Positions 8,542-17,859 of a stretch of DNA of 64,000 nt are shown piece after piece. The translations under genes were made by a program, and so were the position numbers. Under the pieces are notes generated by a model. That model did no database searches, was not told the DNA's origin, and saw only the letters and a list, made by a program, of their open reading frames with translations. Origin of the DNA: Cytophaga sp. FL35 (GTDB taxonomy: Bacteria > Bacteroidota > Bacteroidia > Flavobacteriales > Flavobacteriaceae); assembly GCF_014349235.1 (NCBI RefSeq), contig NZ_JACSOH010000001.1:62001-126000 (forward strand). The letters run 5' to 3'. Positions within the stretch are counted from its first letter, which is position 1. Each line of letters starts with the position of its first letter.

Positions 8542-9486
8542 ATGACAATAACGCAATTGCAATATGTTTTGGCGGTCGCAGAACATAAAAATTTTACCTT
8601 GGCTGCTCAAAAGAGCTTTGTTACCCAACCTACTCTGAGTATGCAGGTACAAAAATTGGAGGATGAACTTGATATACTCATTTTTGACCGAAGCAAAAAA
8701 CCGATTACCATTACTGAGGTGGGAAAAAAAATTGTAAACCAAGCTAAGAATATTGTCAATGAGGCCAACCGTATTCAGGACATTGTAGACCAAGAAAAAG
8801 GATTTATTGGCGGGGATTATATGCTGGGTATTATACCCACTGTAATGCCCACCCTACTGCCCATGTTCCTTAAGACCTTTATAAAAAGATATCCAAAGGT
8901 CAATCTTATTATTAAGGAACAAAGCACGGAAAATCTCATTAAAAATCTTCAAGACGGTCATTTAGATGCAGGAATAGCCGCCACACCATTGGAAATTGAA
9001 TATTTAAAGGAACGCCCGTTGTACTATGAACCTTTTGTGGGTTATGTACCTCCCGGACATAGACTTTATCAGCAACCAAAACTTAAACCCGAAGATTTGG
9101 ATATACAAGATGTTCTTCTATTGCAAGACGGCCATTGTTTTAGGGATGGAGTTATCAATCTTTGCAAGGCGCCTAGAAATTTTCAGGAAGAACATTTTAG
9201 ATTGCAGAGTGGTAGTTTTGAAACTTTGGTCAACTTAGCGGATGAGGATTTGGGAATGACTTTACTACCCTACCTCAACACTTTGGAGTTGGATGAGCAT
9301 AAAAAAGAAAAATTAAAATACTTTGAAGCCCCTTCTCCTGCCAGGGAAGTGAGTCTTATCTACCATAAAAGCGAATTGAAAATTCAAATTACAGAAGCCC
9401 TACGTGACGTAATACTAGGCATTGTGAGAGGTGCCATTGCCTTTCAAGATGTAAAAATTGTAAGCCCCTTAAATAAAAAAGCTTGA
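8542..9486 (+). CDS. oxyR: LysR-type peroxide sensor OxyR
   Basis: 314 residues with an N-terminal LysR helix-turn-helix (TQLQYVLAVAEHKNFTLAAQ at 3-22) and a LysR substrate domain. The redox pair is clear: GHCFRDGVINLC places cysteines at residues 199 and 208, the same numbers as in the E. coli protein, in the same GHC-x-RD context. Oxidation of this pair to a disulphide by peroxide activates the regulator. Its divergent neighbour is dps, a classical OxyR target. The gene ends just before a perfect terminator hairpin. Confidence 0.95.
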   Translation: MTITQLQYVLAVAEHKNFTLAAQKSFVTQPTLSMQVQKLEDELDILIFDRSKKPITITEVGKKIVNQAKNIVNEANRIQDIVDQEKGFIGGDYMLGIIPTVMPTLLPMFLKTFIKRYPKVNLIIKEQSTENLIKNLQDGHLDAGIAATPLEIEYLKERPLYYEPFVGYVPPGHRLYQQPKLKPEDLDIQDVLLLQDGHCFRDGVINLCKAPRNFQEEHFRLQSGSFETLVNLADEDLGMTLLPYLNTLELDEHKKEKLKYFEAPSPAREVSLIYHKSELKIQITEALRDVILGIVRGAIAFQDVKIVSPLNKKA

Positions 9487-9493
9487 ATTGTAC

Positions 9494-9536
9494 AAAAGCA
9501 AATCGCCCTCCAAAATGTGGAGGGCGATTTGCTTTT
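9494..9536. terminator. Bidirectional terminator shared by oxyR and the small gene at 9535-9732
   Basis: Perfect 18-bp inverted repeat (9494-9511 and 9519-9536) with a 7-base loop and A/T edges on both sides. The right arm runs into the stop codon of the leftward small gene. Confidence 0.9.
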
Positions 9537-9732
9537 ATGCCTTTAGATAAATTAAACTTTGTTGTAATTCTGGCTTATCAGTTAAATATTGCTGTAACCA
9601 TATTTTTAGCTCTTCCACTTCCTCTGGCAGTAATCTCTCTACCGCCTTTTTAAGCTCTTTTAAAAACAACCTAGAATCGAAACTAACTTTTTTCAATACA
9701 GTTTTAGTGTACTCTAGCATACCTTTTGCCAT
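9535..9732 (-). CDS. Small conserved-looking protein of unknown function (65 aa)
   Basis: 65-residue protein starting MAKGMLEYTKTVLKKVSFD, predicted largely helical and charged, with no signal peptide, cysteine or membrane segment. I recall similarly sized Bacteroidota proteins with the same MxKGMLEYTK opening, but cannot name a domain. It lies between oxyR (convergent) and a PBP4-type peptidase gene (divergent), and its stop codon is part of the terminator stem. It is probably a real, separately transcribed gene; function unknown. Confidence 0.7.
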   Translation of the reverse strand: MAKGMLEYTKTVLKKVSFDSRLFLKELKKAVERLLPEEVEELKIWLQQYLTDKPELQQSLIYLKA

Positions 9733-9855
9733 TGATTATTTATTTAGTTAATTGTTCTTTGGGGACCTTTTTGGTCAACCTAAAGTTAAACATTAAACCT
9801 CCTCTATTAGTGTAATTCCGTTGTTAAATCTTAGCCAATTTCTTGTTAAATAGCC

Positions 9856-9863
9856 TATTTTTG
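9856..9863 (+). promoter_or_regulatory. Candidate -7 box of the dacB-like gene
   Basis: TATTTTTG matches the Bacteroidota -7 consensus TAnnTTTG exactly and lies 19 bases before the start codon at 9883. I see no TTG at the usual -33 spacing, so confidence is limited. Confidence 0.4.
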
Positions 9864-9882
9864 GGGTGCCAAACAAATCTAT

Positions 9883-11151
9883 ATGTATAGAATATTTCTT
9901 TCCGCCCTCCTTGTAGCCTTACTTTCTGCATGTGCCAGTAGTTCCAAGATCATCAACAAAACTTCTAAAGAATTATTACAAACGGAGTTTTACGATAATC
10001 ATTTTACCGGCATGCTAATTATTGATCCTTCCTCCAATGATACCCTTTTGGACTACGATAGCGAGAAATATTTTATACCCGCAAGCAACACTAAAATTTT
10101 TAGCCTCTATACTTCTTTGAAAATGTTACCGGATAGTATTCCGGCATTCTCGTACATCAAAGAAAATGATACTACGTACATTCAAGGTACCGGCGATCCC
10201 ACCTTATTTCATCCATATTTCAATAGTGACAAAGTGGTTAAATTTCTAAAAAACCAGTCCAACCTAAAATTTAAAATAAACAATCTGAAGGATGAAAAAT
10301 TAGGACCGGGTTGGTCATGTGGCGATTACCAATATTACTATCAAGTTGAGCGAAGCGCTTTACCCCTTTACGGAAATGTCTTAACAGTTACCAATAGTAC
10401 GGAACCTAAGGTACAGCCTTCCGTCTTTAAGGATAGTATTATCGCTATTAATTCCCGTGATAACCGAGAGCAGGAAAAGAATATCTTCTACTTTGACTCC
10501 AATAGGAAAGACACTTTAGAAGTTCCTTTTAGAACCAGTGAACTGCTTTCCAAATCTATTCTGGAATCTGAGTTGGGAAAAGAAATTATGGTAGGGAATG
10601 ATTTTCCTCTCGGGACAAAATCAGTTTTTTATAGCATGCCCAAAGATACCGTGCTTAAGAGGATGATGCATGTTAGCGACAATTTTATAGCAGACCAACT
10701 ACTCATCTTAGCTTCTTCTACCCTGTCTGATACGCTCAGCATTCATATGGCTCAAAAATATATGCTTGAAAATTATTTAAATGATTTAAAGCAAGAACCT
10801 AGGTGGGTAGATGGTTCGGGGCTCTCGAGATATAATCTCATAAGCCCAAAATCAATCGTTCATGTTTTGCATAAAATGTACAGGGAAATAGAAATGGAGC
10901 GACTATTAAGCTTCTTTCCGGCTGGAGGAGCTTCTGGAACTTTGAAAAGTTGGTACCCTGGCGACCCAGAACCGTATGTTTACGCCAAAACCGGAAGTCT
11001 GAGCAATAACCATTGCCTGAGCGGCTTTATAAAAACAAAATCTGGCAAGACCCTAATTTTCAGCTTTATGAACAATCATTTCAGGAAGCCTTCATCCGAC
11101 GTCAAAAAACGTATGCAGATGATTCTGGAAAACGTAAGGGATACTTATTAA
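9883..11151 (+). CDS. dacB: D-alanyl-D-alanine carboxypeptidase/endopeptidase, S13 family (PBP4-like)
   Basis: 422 residues. Lipoprotein-type signal ending LLSAC. The penicillin-binding triad is complete: SNTK (Ser68/Lys71), SDN (265-267) and KTG (369-371). The order and spacing, with a long insert between the first two motifs, is that of the S13 family which trims or cleaves peptide crosslinks in peptidoglycan. The mature protein likely sits in the periplasm, perhaps lipid-anchored. It converges on a Nudix gene with only 5 bases between stops and no hairpin visible. Confidence 0.9.
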   Translation: MYRIFLSALLVALLSACASSSKIINKTSKELLQTEFYDNHFTGMLIIDPSSNDTLLDYDSEKYFIPASNTKIFSLYTSLKMLPDSIPAFSYIKENDTTYIQGTGDPTLFHPYFNSDKVVKFLKNQSNLKFKINNLKDEKLGPGWSCGDYQYYYQVERSALPLYGNVLTVTNSTEPKVQPSVFKDSIIAINSRDNREQEKNIFYFDSNRKDTLEVPFRTSELLSKSILESELGKEIMVGNDFPLGTKSVFYSMPKDTVLKRMMHVSDNFIADQLLILASSTLSDTLSIHMAQKYMLENYLNDLKQEPRWVDGSGLSRYNLISPKSIVHVLHKMYREIEMERLLSFFPAGGASGTLKSWYPGDPEPYVYAKTGSLSNNHCLSGFIKTKSGKTLIFSFMNNHFRKPSSDVKKRMQMILENVRDTY

Positions 11152-11156
11152 CCTTT

Positions 11157-11744
11157 TTATTCATCTATAAGTCCATGTATTTTAGCATACTGCAAAAGCA
11201 TAATGGATTTGGAGTCTTTAATCTCCCCACTTGAAATCATGGACATCGCAGTTGAAAACGGCATTTCAAGAACTTCTATATTTTCGGTTTCATCTGCTGC
11301 ACCGCCGCCTTCGTTCACTTTCATACGGGCCTCATATTCGCCCACGAAAAAATGAAGGATTTCCGTTACCGAACCGGGAGACATATAACTTTCAAAGACT
11401 TTTCTAACCTTATCTATTTGATATCCGGTTTCTTCCTCTACCTCTTTCTTAATGCATTCTTCTGGGTTCAAACCGTCTAACAGTCCTGCGCATACTTCCA
11501 CCATCATGCCGTCTTCGTTACCGTTCACGTAAGTAGGCATTCTAAACTGTTTGGTCAACACTACGGTCCCTTTCTTTTTGTTATATAACAAAATAGCAGC
11601 TCCGTTACCCCGGTCATACGCTTCACGCTCTTGGATCTCCCACAAGCCGTCATCTTTTTGATATTCGTAGGTGTATTTATTTAAGGTATACCAGTTGTCT
11701 GATAGTACTTCCTTGGTAATATTCTTTATTCGGGAATTGTTCAT
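11157..11744 (-). CDS. Nudix hydrolase, NudK/GDP-mannose pyrophosphatase-like
   Basis: 195 residues with a Nudix box, [20 protein letters not shown] followed by TGYQ, in which Lys replaces the usual Arg before the first catalytic Glu, as I recall for NudK. The preceding [13 protein letters not shown] and the [15 protein letters not shown] segment also fit NudK/ADP-ribose pyrophosphatase-type proteins that hydrolyse nucleoside diphosphate sugars. Cytosolic. It lies 9 bases downstream of the Tat-type subunit gene and may share its transcript. Confidence 0.85.
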   Translation of the reverse strand: MNNSRIKNITKEVLSDNWYTLNKYTYEYQKDDGLWEIQEREAYDRGNGAAILLYNKKKGTVVLTKQFRMPTYVNGNEDGMMVEVCAGLLDGLNPEECIKKEVEEETGYQIDKVRKVFESYMSPGSVTEILHFFVGEYEARMKVNEGGGAADETENIEVLEMPFSTAMSMISSGEIKDSKSIMLLQYAKIHGLIDE

Positions 11745-11753
11745 CTAGGCTAT

Positions 11754-12347
11754 TTACAAACTCCATTTATTCCCCACTTCGGATAGGGGCTTACAAGGTT
11801 CATACACCCCTGGGACAGGGTCATAACTCAATACATTTTCGCCAATTTCTTGGGAGGTGGTATAGGCCCAAATAGCCATTGATTTCATTGACCTATAAAA
11901 GCCAATAGGCTGTTGGTCACCAACGGAGGTTCCCCATATTCCAGGGTTGAATTTCCCAGAGTTGGCTTCTTGTTCCTTCAAAAAGGCCATTTTGTTATCG
12001 TCATTTAAATCTGCAAAATTAGAGCCATAAGCCTTGGTACTCTGTTGGTTAAAAGCAAGAATATCCGCTCTCATTGCCTTTTGTCCTTCTTCATCATAGG
12101 TATGTGCTATGACCTTATCAATAAACATATCCGCTTTTACATCTAGAGCACCAGGAGTTTGGGTTCTGGGCAAAATGGTATCTAAAAGAGATGAAATGGT
12201 TACCGCTTCATTTTGGGTTAAAAATTCAGGCTGCCAGTCTACTCTTTTTTCTTCTTTACAAGCTTGAAACAAGGAAAATAAGGTTGGGGTCAACACTGTA
12301 GCCCCCGCCAATAATCCCGTTCTTTTTAATGCTTTTCTCCTATCCAT
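11754..12347 (-). CDS. Gluconate 2-dehydrogenase subunit 3 family protein, Tat signal
   Basis: 197 residues. The N-terminus MDRRKALKRTGLLAGATVL carries a twin-arginine-like motif and hydrophobic core. The rest (ISSLLDTILPRTQTPGALD, then GFYRSMKSMAIWAYTTSQE) matches the small subunit partner of membrane-linked GMC sugar dehydrogenases. It starts 3 bases after the stop of the GMC gene, so the two are co-translated. The small subunit usually supports folding and Tat export of the flavoprotein, which itself lacks a signal. Confidence 0.87.
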   Translation of the reverse strand: MDRRKALKRTGLLAGATVLTPTLFSLFQACKEEKRVDWQPEFLTQNEAVTISSLLDTILPRTQTPGALDVKADMFIDKVIAHTYDEEGQKAMRADILAFNQQSTKAYGSNFADLNDDNKMAFLKEQEANSGKFNPGIWGTSVGDQQPIGFYRSMKSMAIWAYTTSQEIGENVLSYDPVPGVYEPCKPLSEVGNKWSL

Positions 12348-12350
12348 AAC

Positions 12351-14051
12351 CTATAAATTCATTTTTTTCAATTCTGATACCGCATGGTCTGCCGCCCGGG
12401 CCGTAATAGCCATATAAGTAAGTGAAGGATTCACGCATGATGAAGATGTCATACAAGCTCCATCCGTTACAAAAACATTATTGGCCCCATGTACTTGGTT
12501 AAACTCATTTAAAACAGAAGTTTTTGGGTCGCGGCCCATTCTGGCCGTACCCATTTCATGCACACCATATCCTGGCGGATGTTCCTTGTCAAAACCTAAT
12601 ACATCCTTGACGCCTGCTTTTTCAAGCATTTCCACAGCATCTTCCTGAATTTGTTTATTGAGTGCCTTTTCGTTCTCCTTAAATTCAGCATCTATAGTAA
12701 GCGTAGGTTGTCCCCATTTATCCAATACATCCTTGTTAAGGGAAATTTTGTTCTCATGGTATGGTAGGCATTCCGCAAAACCGGTAATGAAAAACTCCCA
12801 CGGACCTGGTTTTAGAAGTCCGTCTTTAAAGTCGGCACCAAACTCTTCCTTATTGGCAGCATTACCCCCTCTATAGGCTCCTCCCTGATACCCAAATCCT
12901 CTTAAAAATTTGTCCGATTTACTATTTTCGTCAATATTCCAATAGCGAGGGATGTAAATTCCGTTGGGTCTTCGTCCTTTATAATAGGTATCTTCAAAAC
13001 CTTCCACTTTTCCAATAGCCCCAACTCTATAGGTATGGTCCATTAGGTTATGGCCCAATTCTCCACTATCATTTCCCAAACCGTTTTCAAACCTTTTGGA
13101 AACGGAGTTCATTAAAATATGGGCTGTACTAAGTGCAGAAGCGTTTACGAAAATGATTTTTGCGGAAAACTCCATATCCTCGTTTGATTCCGCATCAATA
13201 ATTCTCACGCCCGTTGCTTTTCCTTTCTTGTCATCATATAGAACCGATTGTACAATCGAGAAAGGCCTAATGGTAAGATTTCCGGTTGCATTGGCCGCTG
13301 GCAAGGTAACCGCATTACTACTAAAATAGGCACCAAACGGACACCCACGGCTACATCTGTTCCTATACTGGCATTGCCCCCTTCCATTATGAGGTTGTGT
13401 TAAATGGGCTACACGACCTATGGTCATGTTTCGTCCGGGAAAGTTCTTTTCAATTCTAGACTTTACGTGTTTCTCAACACAGTTAAGTTCCATGGGAGGT
13501 AAAAAATGACTGTCTGGCAATTGCGGAAGTCCCAAGGCCTCTCCACTGATACCCGCAAATTTTTCTACATAAGTGTACCAAGGTTCTAAGTCCTTATATC
13601 TTATGGGCCAATCTATTCCGTGTCCATCTTTGGCGTTGGCCTCAAAATCTAAATCGCTCCATCGGTAGGTTTGTTTCCCCCACAATAAGGATTTTCCTCC
13701 CATTTGATGCCCTCTAAGCCAAAGAAATGGCTTTTCTTCGGTATAAGGATTTGCTTCGTCATCTGCCCAAAAGTGCTCTGTATCTTGACCTACCCAGCCA
13801 GAACGTATATTTTTGTAATGCTTTTTTTTCTGCTCAGGAGTGAGTCCACCTCTATAGTCCATATCCCATGGGTCCAAGTTCATGGTAGGATAATCTATTA
13901 CGTGTTTCACTAAAGGGCCGCGTTCCAACACCAAGGTTTTTAATCCCTTTTCACAAAGTTCTTTGGCTGCCCATCCTCCGCTAATTCCAGATCCTATGAC
14001 TATGGCATCATAGGTCATTTCCTTTTTCGCATCAATATTGTAATTGGCCAT
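12351..14051 (-). CDS. GMC family FAD-dependent oxidoreductase
   Basis: I start at the ATG at 14051 (MANYNIDAKKEMTYDAIVIG); an upstream in-frame ATG at 14093 would add 14 hydrophobic residues not seen in relatives. The 566-residue product has the FAD motif AIVIGSGISGG, an ATG-like GGKSLLWG segment, a cluster of cysteines (CQYRNRCSRGCPFG) and the C-terminal GMC signature GVHEMGTARMG with NPSLTYMAITARAA. The partner downstream is a gluconate dehydrogenase subunit 3-like Tat protein, so this enzyme probably oxidises a sugar or polyol in the periplasm after hitch-hiking through Tat. The substrate is not known. Confidence 0.88.
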   Translation of the reverse strand: MANYNIDAKKEMTYDAIVIGSGISGGWAAKELCEKGLKTLVLERGPLVKHVIDYPTMNLDPWDMDYRGGLTPEQKKKHYKNIRSGWVGQDTEHFWADDEANPYTEEKPFLWLRGHQMGGKSLLWGKQTYRWSDLDFEANAKDGHGIDWPIRYKDLEPWYTYVEKFAGISGEALGLPQLPDSHFLPPMELNCVEKHVKSRIEKNFPGRNMTIGRVAHLTQPHNGRGQCQYRNRCSRGCPFGAYFSSNAVTLPAANATGNLTIRPFSIVQSVLYDDKKGKATGVRIIDAESNEDMEFSAKIIFVNASALSTAHILMNSVSKRFENGLGNDSGELGHNLMDHTYRVGAIGKVEGFEDTYYKGRRPNGIYIPRYWNIDENSKSDKFLRGFGYQGGAYRGGNAANKEEFGADFKDGLLKPGPWEFFITGFAECLPYHENKISLNKDVLDKWGQPTLTIDAEFKENEKALNKQIQEDAVEMLEKAGVKDVLGFDKEHPPGYGVHEMGTARMGRDPKTSVLNEFNQVHGANNVFVTDGACMTSSSCVNPSLTYMAITARAADHAVSELKKMNL

Positions 14052-14212
14052 AAATAATATAAAATTTACCATCCCAAGATAGGGATATTTCAAAGAGCCT
14101 ACAAAAAAATACGATATCTCAAAAAGTCTTGTACTTCTCCTTTCTCAAGATAATATAGATTCCAAAAGTTGTACCTTTTACTGCTCCAAACTAAACCAAA
14201 CAAAAATTTCTC

Positions 14213-15775
14213 ATGAAAAATTTTTTTGCTCTATTTTCCGTATTATCCTTTCTTTTTGGATGTAATAGTCCCGCCGATAAAAAAACAAAAGGCGATCTTC
14301 CAAGAATCGCCATTGCTGGTATAGGTATTGAATCCAGCACCTTTTCACCAGCTACGACCGATGAGGCAGCTTTTCATGCGCGCATCGGAGATTCTATTTT
14401 TGGGCGCTATCATTTTTTTGCAGATACCACGAGTATTCGCCAAAGGGTCGAATGGATACCCACCGTATTGGGAAAATCAATACCGGGAGGTATTGTAACC
14501 CGCGAGGCCTACGAATCTTTGGTAGAAAAAACCTTAAAGATGCTTGAGGAAAATGGACCTTATGACGGATTGTTCTTTGATATTCACGGTGCAATGAGTG
14601 TGCAAGGAATTTCTGATGCCGAAGGTGACCTCATTAAAAGAATTCGAGAAGTTGTTGGACCGGAAGTCATGATTTCTACCTCTATGGATCTTCATGGCAA
14701 TGTTTCGTATGATCTTGCCAAACATTCGGATTTAATTACCTGTTATAGAATGGCCCCTCATGAAGATGCCCTAGAATCCAAACTAAGGGCTATCACCAAC
14801 TTATTAGATCGTTTAGAAAGTGGTAAGGGCAAACCGGCCTACAAAGCGTATGTTCCAGTTCCTATTTTACTTCCAGGGGAAAAAACGAGTACCCGTATAG
14901 AACCGGGAAAAAGTCTTTATGCAAAAGTACCGGACGTTGCTGACAAGGAAGGTGTTATTGATGCCGCGATTTGGATCGGTTATGCTTGGGCAGACGAACC
15001 TAGAAACCATGCGGTAGTCATGGCATATGGAGATGATGAAGAAGCGGTTAAAAAAGGCGCCGAATATTTGGCTGATTCTTTCTGGAACGTACGCAAACAA
15101 TTTGAGTTCGTTGCCCCTACCGCCACCTTGGATGAAAGTCTTAAAAAAGCACTTTCAAGTAACAAAAAACCATTTATGATAAGTGATATGGGCGACAACC
15201 CAACTGCTGGTGGCGCGGGAGATGTTACGTGGACTTTAAATGAATTATTAAAAAGATCGGAGTTTAAAAGGGAAATCGGCCCCTCCGTTATATATGCTTC
15301 TTTGCCCGGACCTGACTTGGTTGAAAAAGCATTGGAAGTGGGTGTTGGTAAAAGAGTCAAGGGGTTGGTAGGTGCCCAGGTTGATGACCGCTTTGCCCCT
15401 CCTATTGAATTGGAGGGTATCATTACCGCAATCAAGAAAGGTGACCGAGATGCAGAAGTTGAAGTGGTCGTAAAGGTGGGTAGCATCCATGTTATTGTGA
15501 CACAAAAACGAAAGCCTTACCACCATAAAAAGGATTTTACGGATTTACAGCTCGACCCGGAAAACACGGATATTGTAGTGGTGAAAATTGGTTATTTGGT
15601 ACCTGAGCTATATGACATGCGAGGTGATTGGATCATGGCCCTGACTCCTGGTGGAGTAGACCAAGATTTGGAAAGATTAGGCTACCAAAATATTAAGAGA
15701 CCTATGTTCCCGTTGGATGCGGACATGGAGACTCCTAATCTAAAGGCACAGTTAATTCCGTTGGCCAACCAATAA
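14213..15775 (+). CDS. M81 family metallopeptidase (MlrC-like) lipoprotein
   Basis: 520 residues. Lipoprotein signal ending FLFGC. The body matches the M81/MlrC family: GIESSTFSPATTDEAAF near the start, FFDIHGAMSVQG, STSMDLHGN and YRMAPHEDALE, which supply the Asp/His metal ligands, then SDMGDNPTAGGAGDVTW. MlrC degrades linearised microcystin and its wider family is thought to cleave small peptides or amides; in a flavobacterium the natural substrate is open. Outer-leaflet or periplasmic lipoprotein by inference. Confidence 0.87.
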   Translation: MKNFFALFSVLSFLFGCNSPADKKTKGDLPRIAIAGIGIESSTFSPATTDEAAFHARIGDSIFGRYHFFADTTSIRQRVEWIPTVLGKSIPGGIVTREAYESLVEKTLKMLEENGPYDGLFFDIHGAMSVQGISDAEGDLIKRIREVVGPEVMISTSMDLHGNVSYDLAKHSDLITCYRMAPHEDALESKLRAITNLLDRLESGKGKPAYKAYVPVPILLPGEKTSTRIEPGKSLYAKVPDVADKEGVIDAAIWIGYAWADEPRNHAVVMAYGDDEEAVKKGAEYLADSFWNVRKQFEFVAPTATLDESLKKALSSNKKPFMISDMGDNPTAGGAGDVTWTLNELLKRSEFKREIGPSVIYASLPGPDLVEKALEVGVGKRVKGLVGAQVDDRFAPPIELEGIITAIKKGDRDAEVEVVVKVGSIHVIVTQKRKPYHHKKDFTDLQLDPENTDIVVVKIGYLVPELYDMRGDWIMALTPGGVDQDLERLGYQNIKRPMFPLDADMETPNLKAQLIPLANQ

Positions 15776-15783
15776 AAACCTTA

Positions 15784-16203
15784 TTAAAGATAATTGGCAT
15801 TAAAAGTCTCTTCCAAAAGTGGTTTGGATAAAGGCTTATCAAAATGCCCTTTTACGGAAGGGTGTTCTTTTGCTTTCTTTCGGTCTTTAGAATTGGTAAA
15901 GGCCGAAAGAATGTAAACATCTGTGGAAGATTTTCCCTTTGTCATTTTATCAAAATTGGCGAGAAACGTCCAGCCATCCATACCGGGCATAATCAAATCC
16001 AAAAGAATGATATCGGGTTTTTCTTCATCACTGTCCAAAGAATCGGAGAAAATTTTTAGTGCCGTTTCCGCACTATCGAAATCGATGACCTTGCAGTTTC
16101 CGTTCCATTGCTCTATACCATAACGAGTGGCGAAAAGAGAAACAAAATCATCATCAATGACCCACACTACTAATTGTGTGTTCGTAACCGATTTAGACTT
16201 CAT
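15784..16203 (-). CDS. Single-domain response regulator (CheY-like)
   Basis: 139 residues, receiver domain only. Acidic pocket WVIDDDFVS, phosphoacceptor Asp69 in DIILLDLIMPGMDGW, then YILSAFTNS (conserved Ser/Thr position) and DKPLSKP with the conserved Lys. No output domain. Similar stand-alone receivers are common in Bacteroidota and may act in phosphorelays. No kinase gene lies next to it. It converges with the M81 gene. Confidence 0.9.
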   Translation of the reverse strand: MKSKSVTNTQLVVWVIDDDFVSLFATRYGIEQWNGNCKVIDFDSAETALKIFSDSLDSDEEKPDIILLDLIMPGMDGWTFLANFDKMTKGKSSTDVYILSAFTNSKDRKKAKEHPSVKGHFDKPLSKPLLEETFNANYL

Positions 16204-16383
16204 GAAAAAAAATCAGGGCTTTAGGGGGTTGATACTGAGATTCGCAGGGTAAATATAGGTAAAAGTGTCAATGGCCTAGTTCTATTTCTCTTCAAATTAC
16301 CAATTACCTCTATAACGAACAAAATTTTGGTAAATTTAATCAGTAAGATACATCATGCCTTATAAAACCATTTTCTACCCGTC

Positions 16384-17859
16384 ATGAAAAATGCAATACT
16401 TTTCATTGTTCTTTTAACAAGTATATTTTCATTTGCCACTGAAAAATGGGATGTTTTTGAAGTGGAATTCAAAGGTCCAGTCACCACTAATCCATTTACC
16501 GACGTACAATTGGAAGCGCAATTCAAGCACGGAAATATTAGCTACATAGTCAACGGCTTTTATGATGGCAATGAAACTTATAAAATTAGGTTTATGCCAG
16601 AATTTGAAGGAGAATGGACATTTAAAACCCAAAGTAATATAAGCTCTCTTGATAATCAGACAGGAAAATTTATTTGTACCCCAGCCACGGAAGGTAATCG
16701 CGGGCCTGTAGTAGTTCGAGATACGTTTCACTTTGCCTATTCAGACGGTACTCCTTTTTATCCTTTAGGAACAACTGCTTATGCTTGGGCACACCAAAAC
16801 GATAAGTTGATCGAACAAACATTAAATACGCTTTCTGAGCATAGTTTCAATAAGATTAGAATGACAGTAATGCCAAAATACTATGGGCGATATATTTCTA
16901 ACGAACCTATACATTATCCTTTTGAAAAATCATCCGATTCTACTTGGAACCACAAAAAATTCAATTTGGAGTTTTTCAGGAATATTGAAAGGCGCATTGG
17001 ACAGCTGAAAGAACTTGGAATTGAAGCAGATGTTATTCTATTCCATCCGTATGACAAATGGGGTTTTAGTAAAGGAACGGTAGAAGAAAACCAGTTGTAT
17101 CTCAAATACCTCATTGCGCGCATCTCTTCCTATAGTAACGTTTGGTGGAGTATGGCCAACGAGTACGACCTTATGAATAAATCAGAAGAAGAGTGGGAAG
17201 TTTATTTTAAAAGCATTCTAAAAAACGACCCGCACCGCCACTTAAAATCCATTCACAACGGGAAAGCTTGGTACAACCACTCAAAACCATGGATTACCCA
17301 TTTAAGCGTTCAGACGCCCTACTTAGAAAAAACACAACAATGGCGAGAAACTTACCAGAAGCCAGTTATCAATGATGAGTTCGTTTATGAAGGCAATGTA
17401 CCCTATGACTGGGGCAACTTGACGGCAGAAGAAACGGTGAACCGCTTTTGGATTCTTTATTGTCGCGGTGCATACGCCTCTCACGGAGAAACCTATACCC
17501 ACAAAGAAAACATTCTTTGGTGGTCTAAAGGAGGGAAATTATACGGTAAAAGCCCGAAGCGGCTAACTTTTTTGCATCAAATTATGAAAGAAGCTCCCGA
17601 TGTGGTTCATCCCATTCATACAGAATGGAACAAAGAAACGTACTTGTACAACGGTACTGATTACTATCTCCACTACTATGGCAATAGTCAACAAGCAAGC
17701 GCCATCTTAAATCTTTCAGAGGGTAAAAAGTATAAGCTTGAGGTAATCGATGCTTGGAATATGACCGTTGTCCCCTTAGGTGGTCATTATTCGGGTAAGG
17801 TTGAAATACCACTGCCCCAACGACCTTACATGGCAGTTAGGGCAAAGGTGATTCACTAA
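16384..17859 (+). CDS. DUF5060/DUF4038-type glycoside hydrolase-like protein, exported
   Basis: 491 residues with a short signal peptide (MKNAILFIVLLTSIFSFA). Residues about 20-100 form a DUF5060-like beta domain (WDVFEVEFKGP, FMPEFEGEWTFKT). From about 105 comes a DUF4038-like TIM barrel: YSDGTPFYPLGTTAYAWAH, MTVMPKYYGRY, VILFHPYDKWGF, WWSMANEYDLM with the likely acid/base Glu after Asn, and VINDEFVYEG as a candidate nucleophile. A short beta domain ends the protein (DUF5605-like). This is the shape of clan GH-A glycosidases acting on cell-wall or host glycans. Substrate unknown. Its stop overlaps the convergent AIM24-family gene. Confidence 0.82.
   Translation: MKNAILFIVLLTSIFSFATEKWDVFEVEFKGPVTTNPFTDVQLEAQFKHGNISYIVNGFYDGNETYKIRFMPEFEGEWTFKTQSNISSLDNQTGKFICTPATEGNRGPVVVRDTFHFAYSDGTPFYPLGTTAYAWAHQNDKLIEQTLNTLSEHSFNKIRMTVMPKYYGRYISNEPIHYPFEKSSDSTWNHKKFNLEFFRNIERRIGQLKELGIEADVILFHPYDKWGFSKGTVEENQLYLKYLIARISSYSNVWWSMANEYDLMNKSEEEWEVYFKSILKNDPHRHLKSIHNGKAWYNHSKPWITHLSVQTPYLEKTQQWRETYQKPVINDEFVYEGNVPYDWGNLTAEETVNRFWILYCRGAYASHGETYTHKENILWWSKGGKLYGKSPKRLTFLHQIMKEAPDVVHPIHTEWNKETYLYNGTDYYLHYYGNSQQASAILNLSEGKKYKLEVIDAWNMTVVPLGGHYSGKVEIPLPQRPYMAVRAKVIH

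Noticed and set aside
14980-15486. 168-residue open frame antisense to the M81 peptidase gene
   Set aside because: It lies wholly inside a well-supported gene on the opposite strand, and shows no domain; a by-product of codon use.
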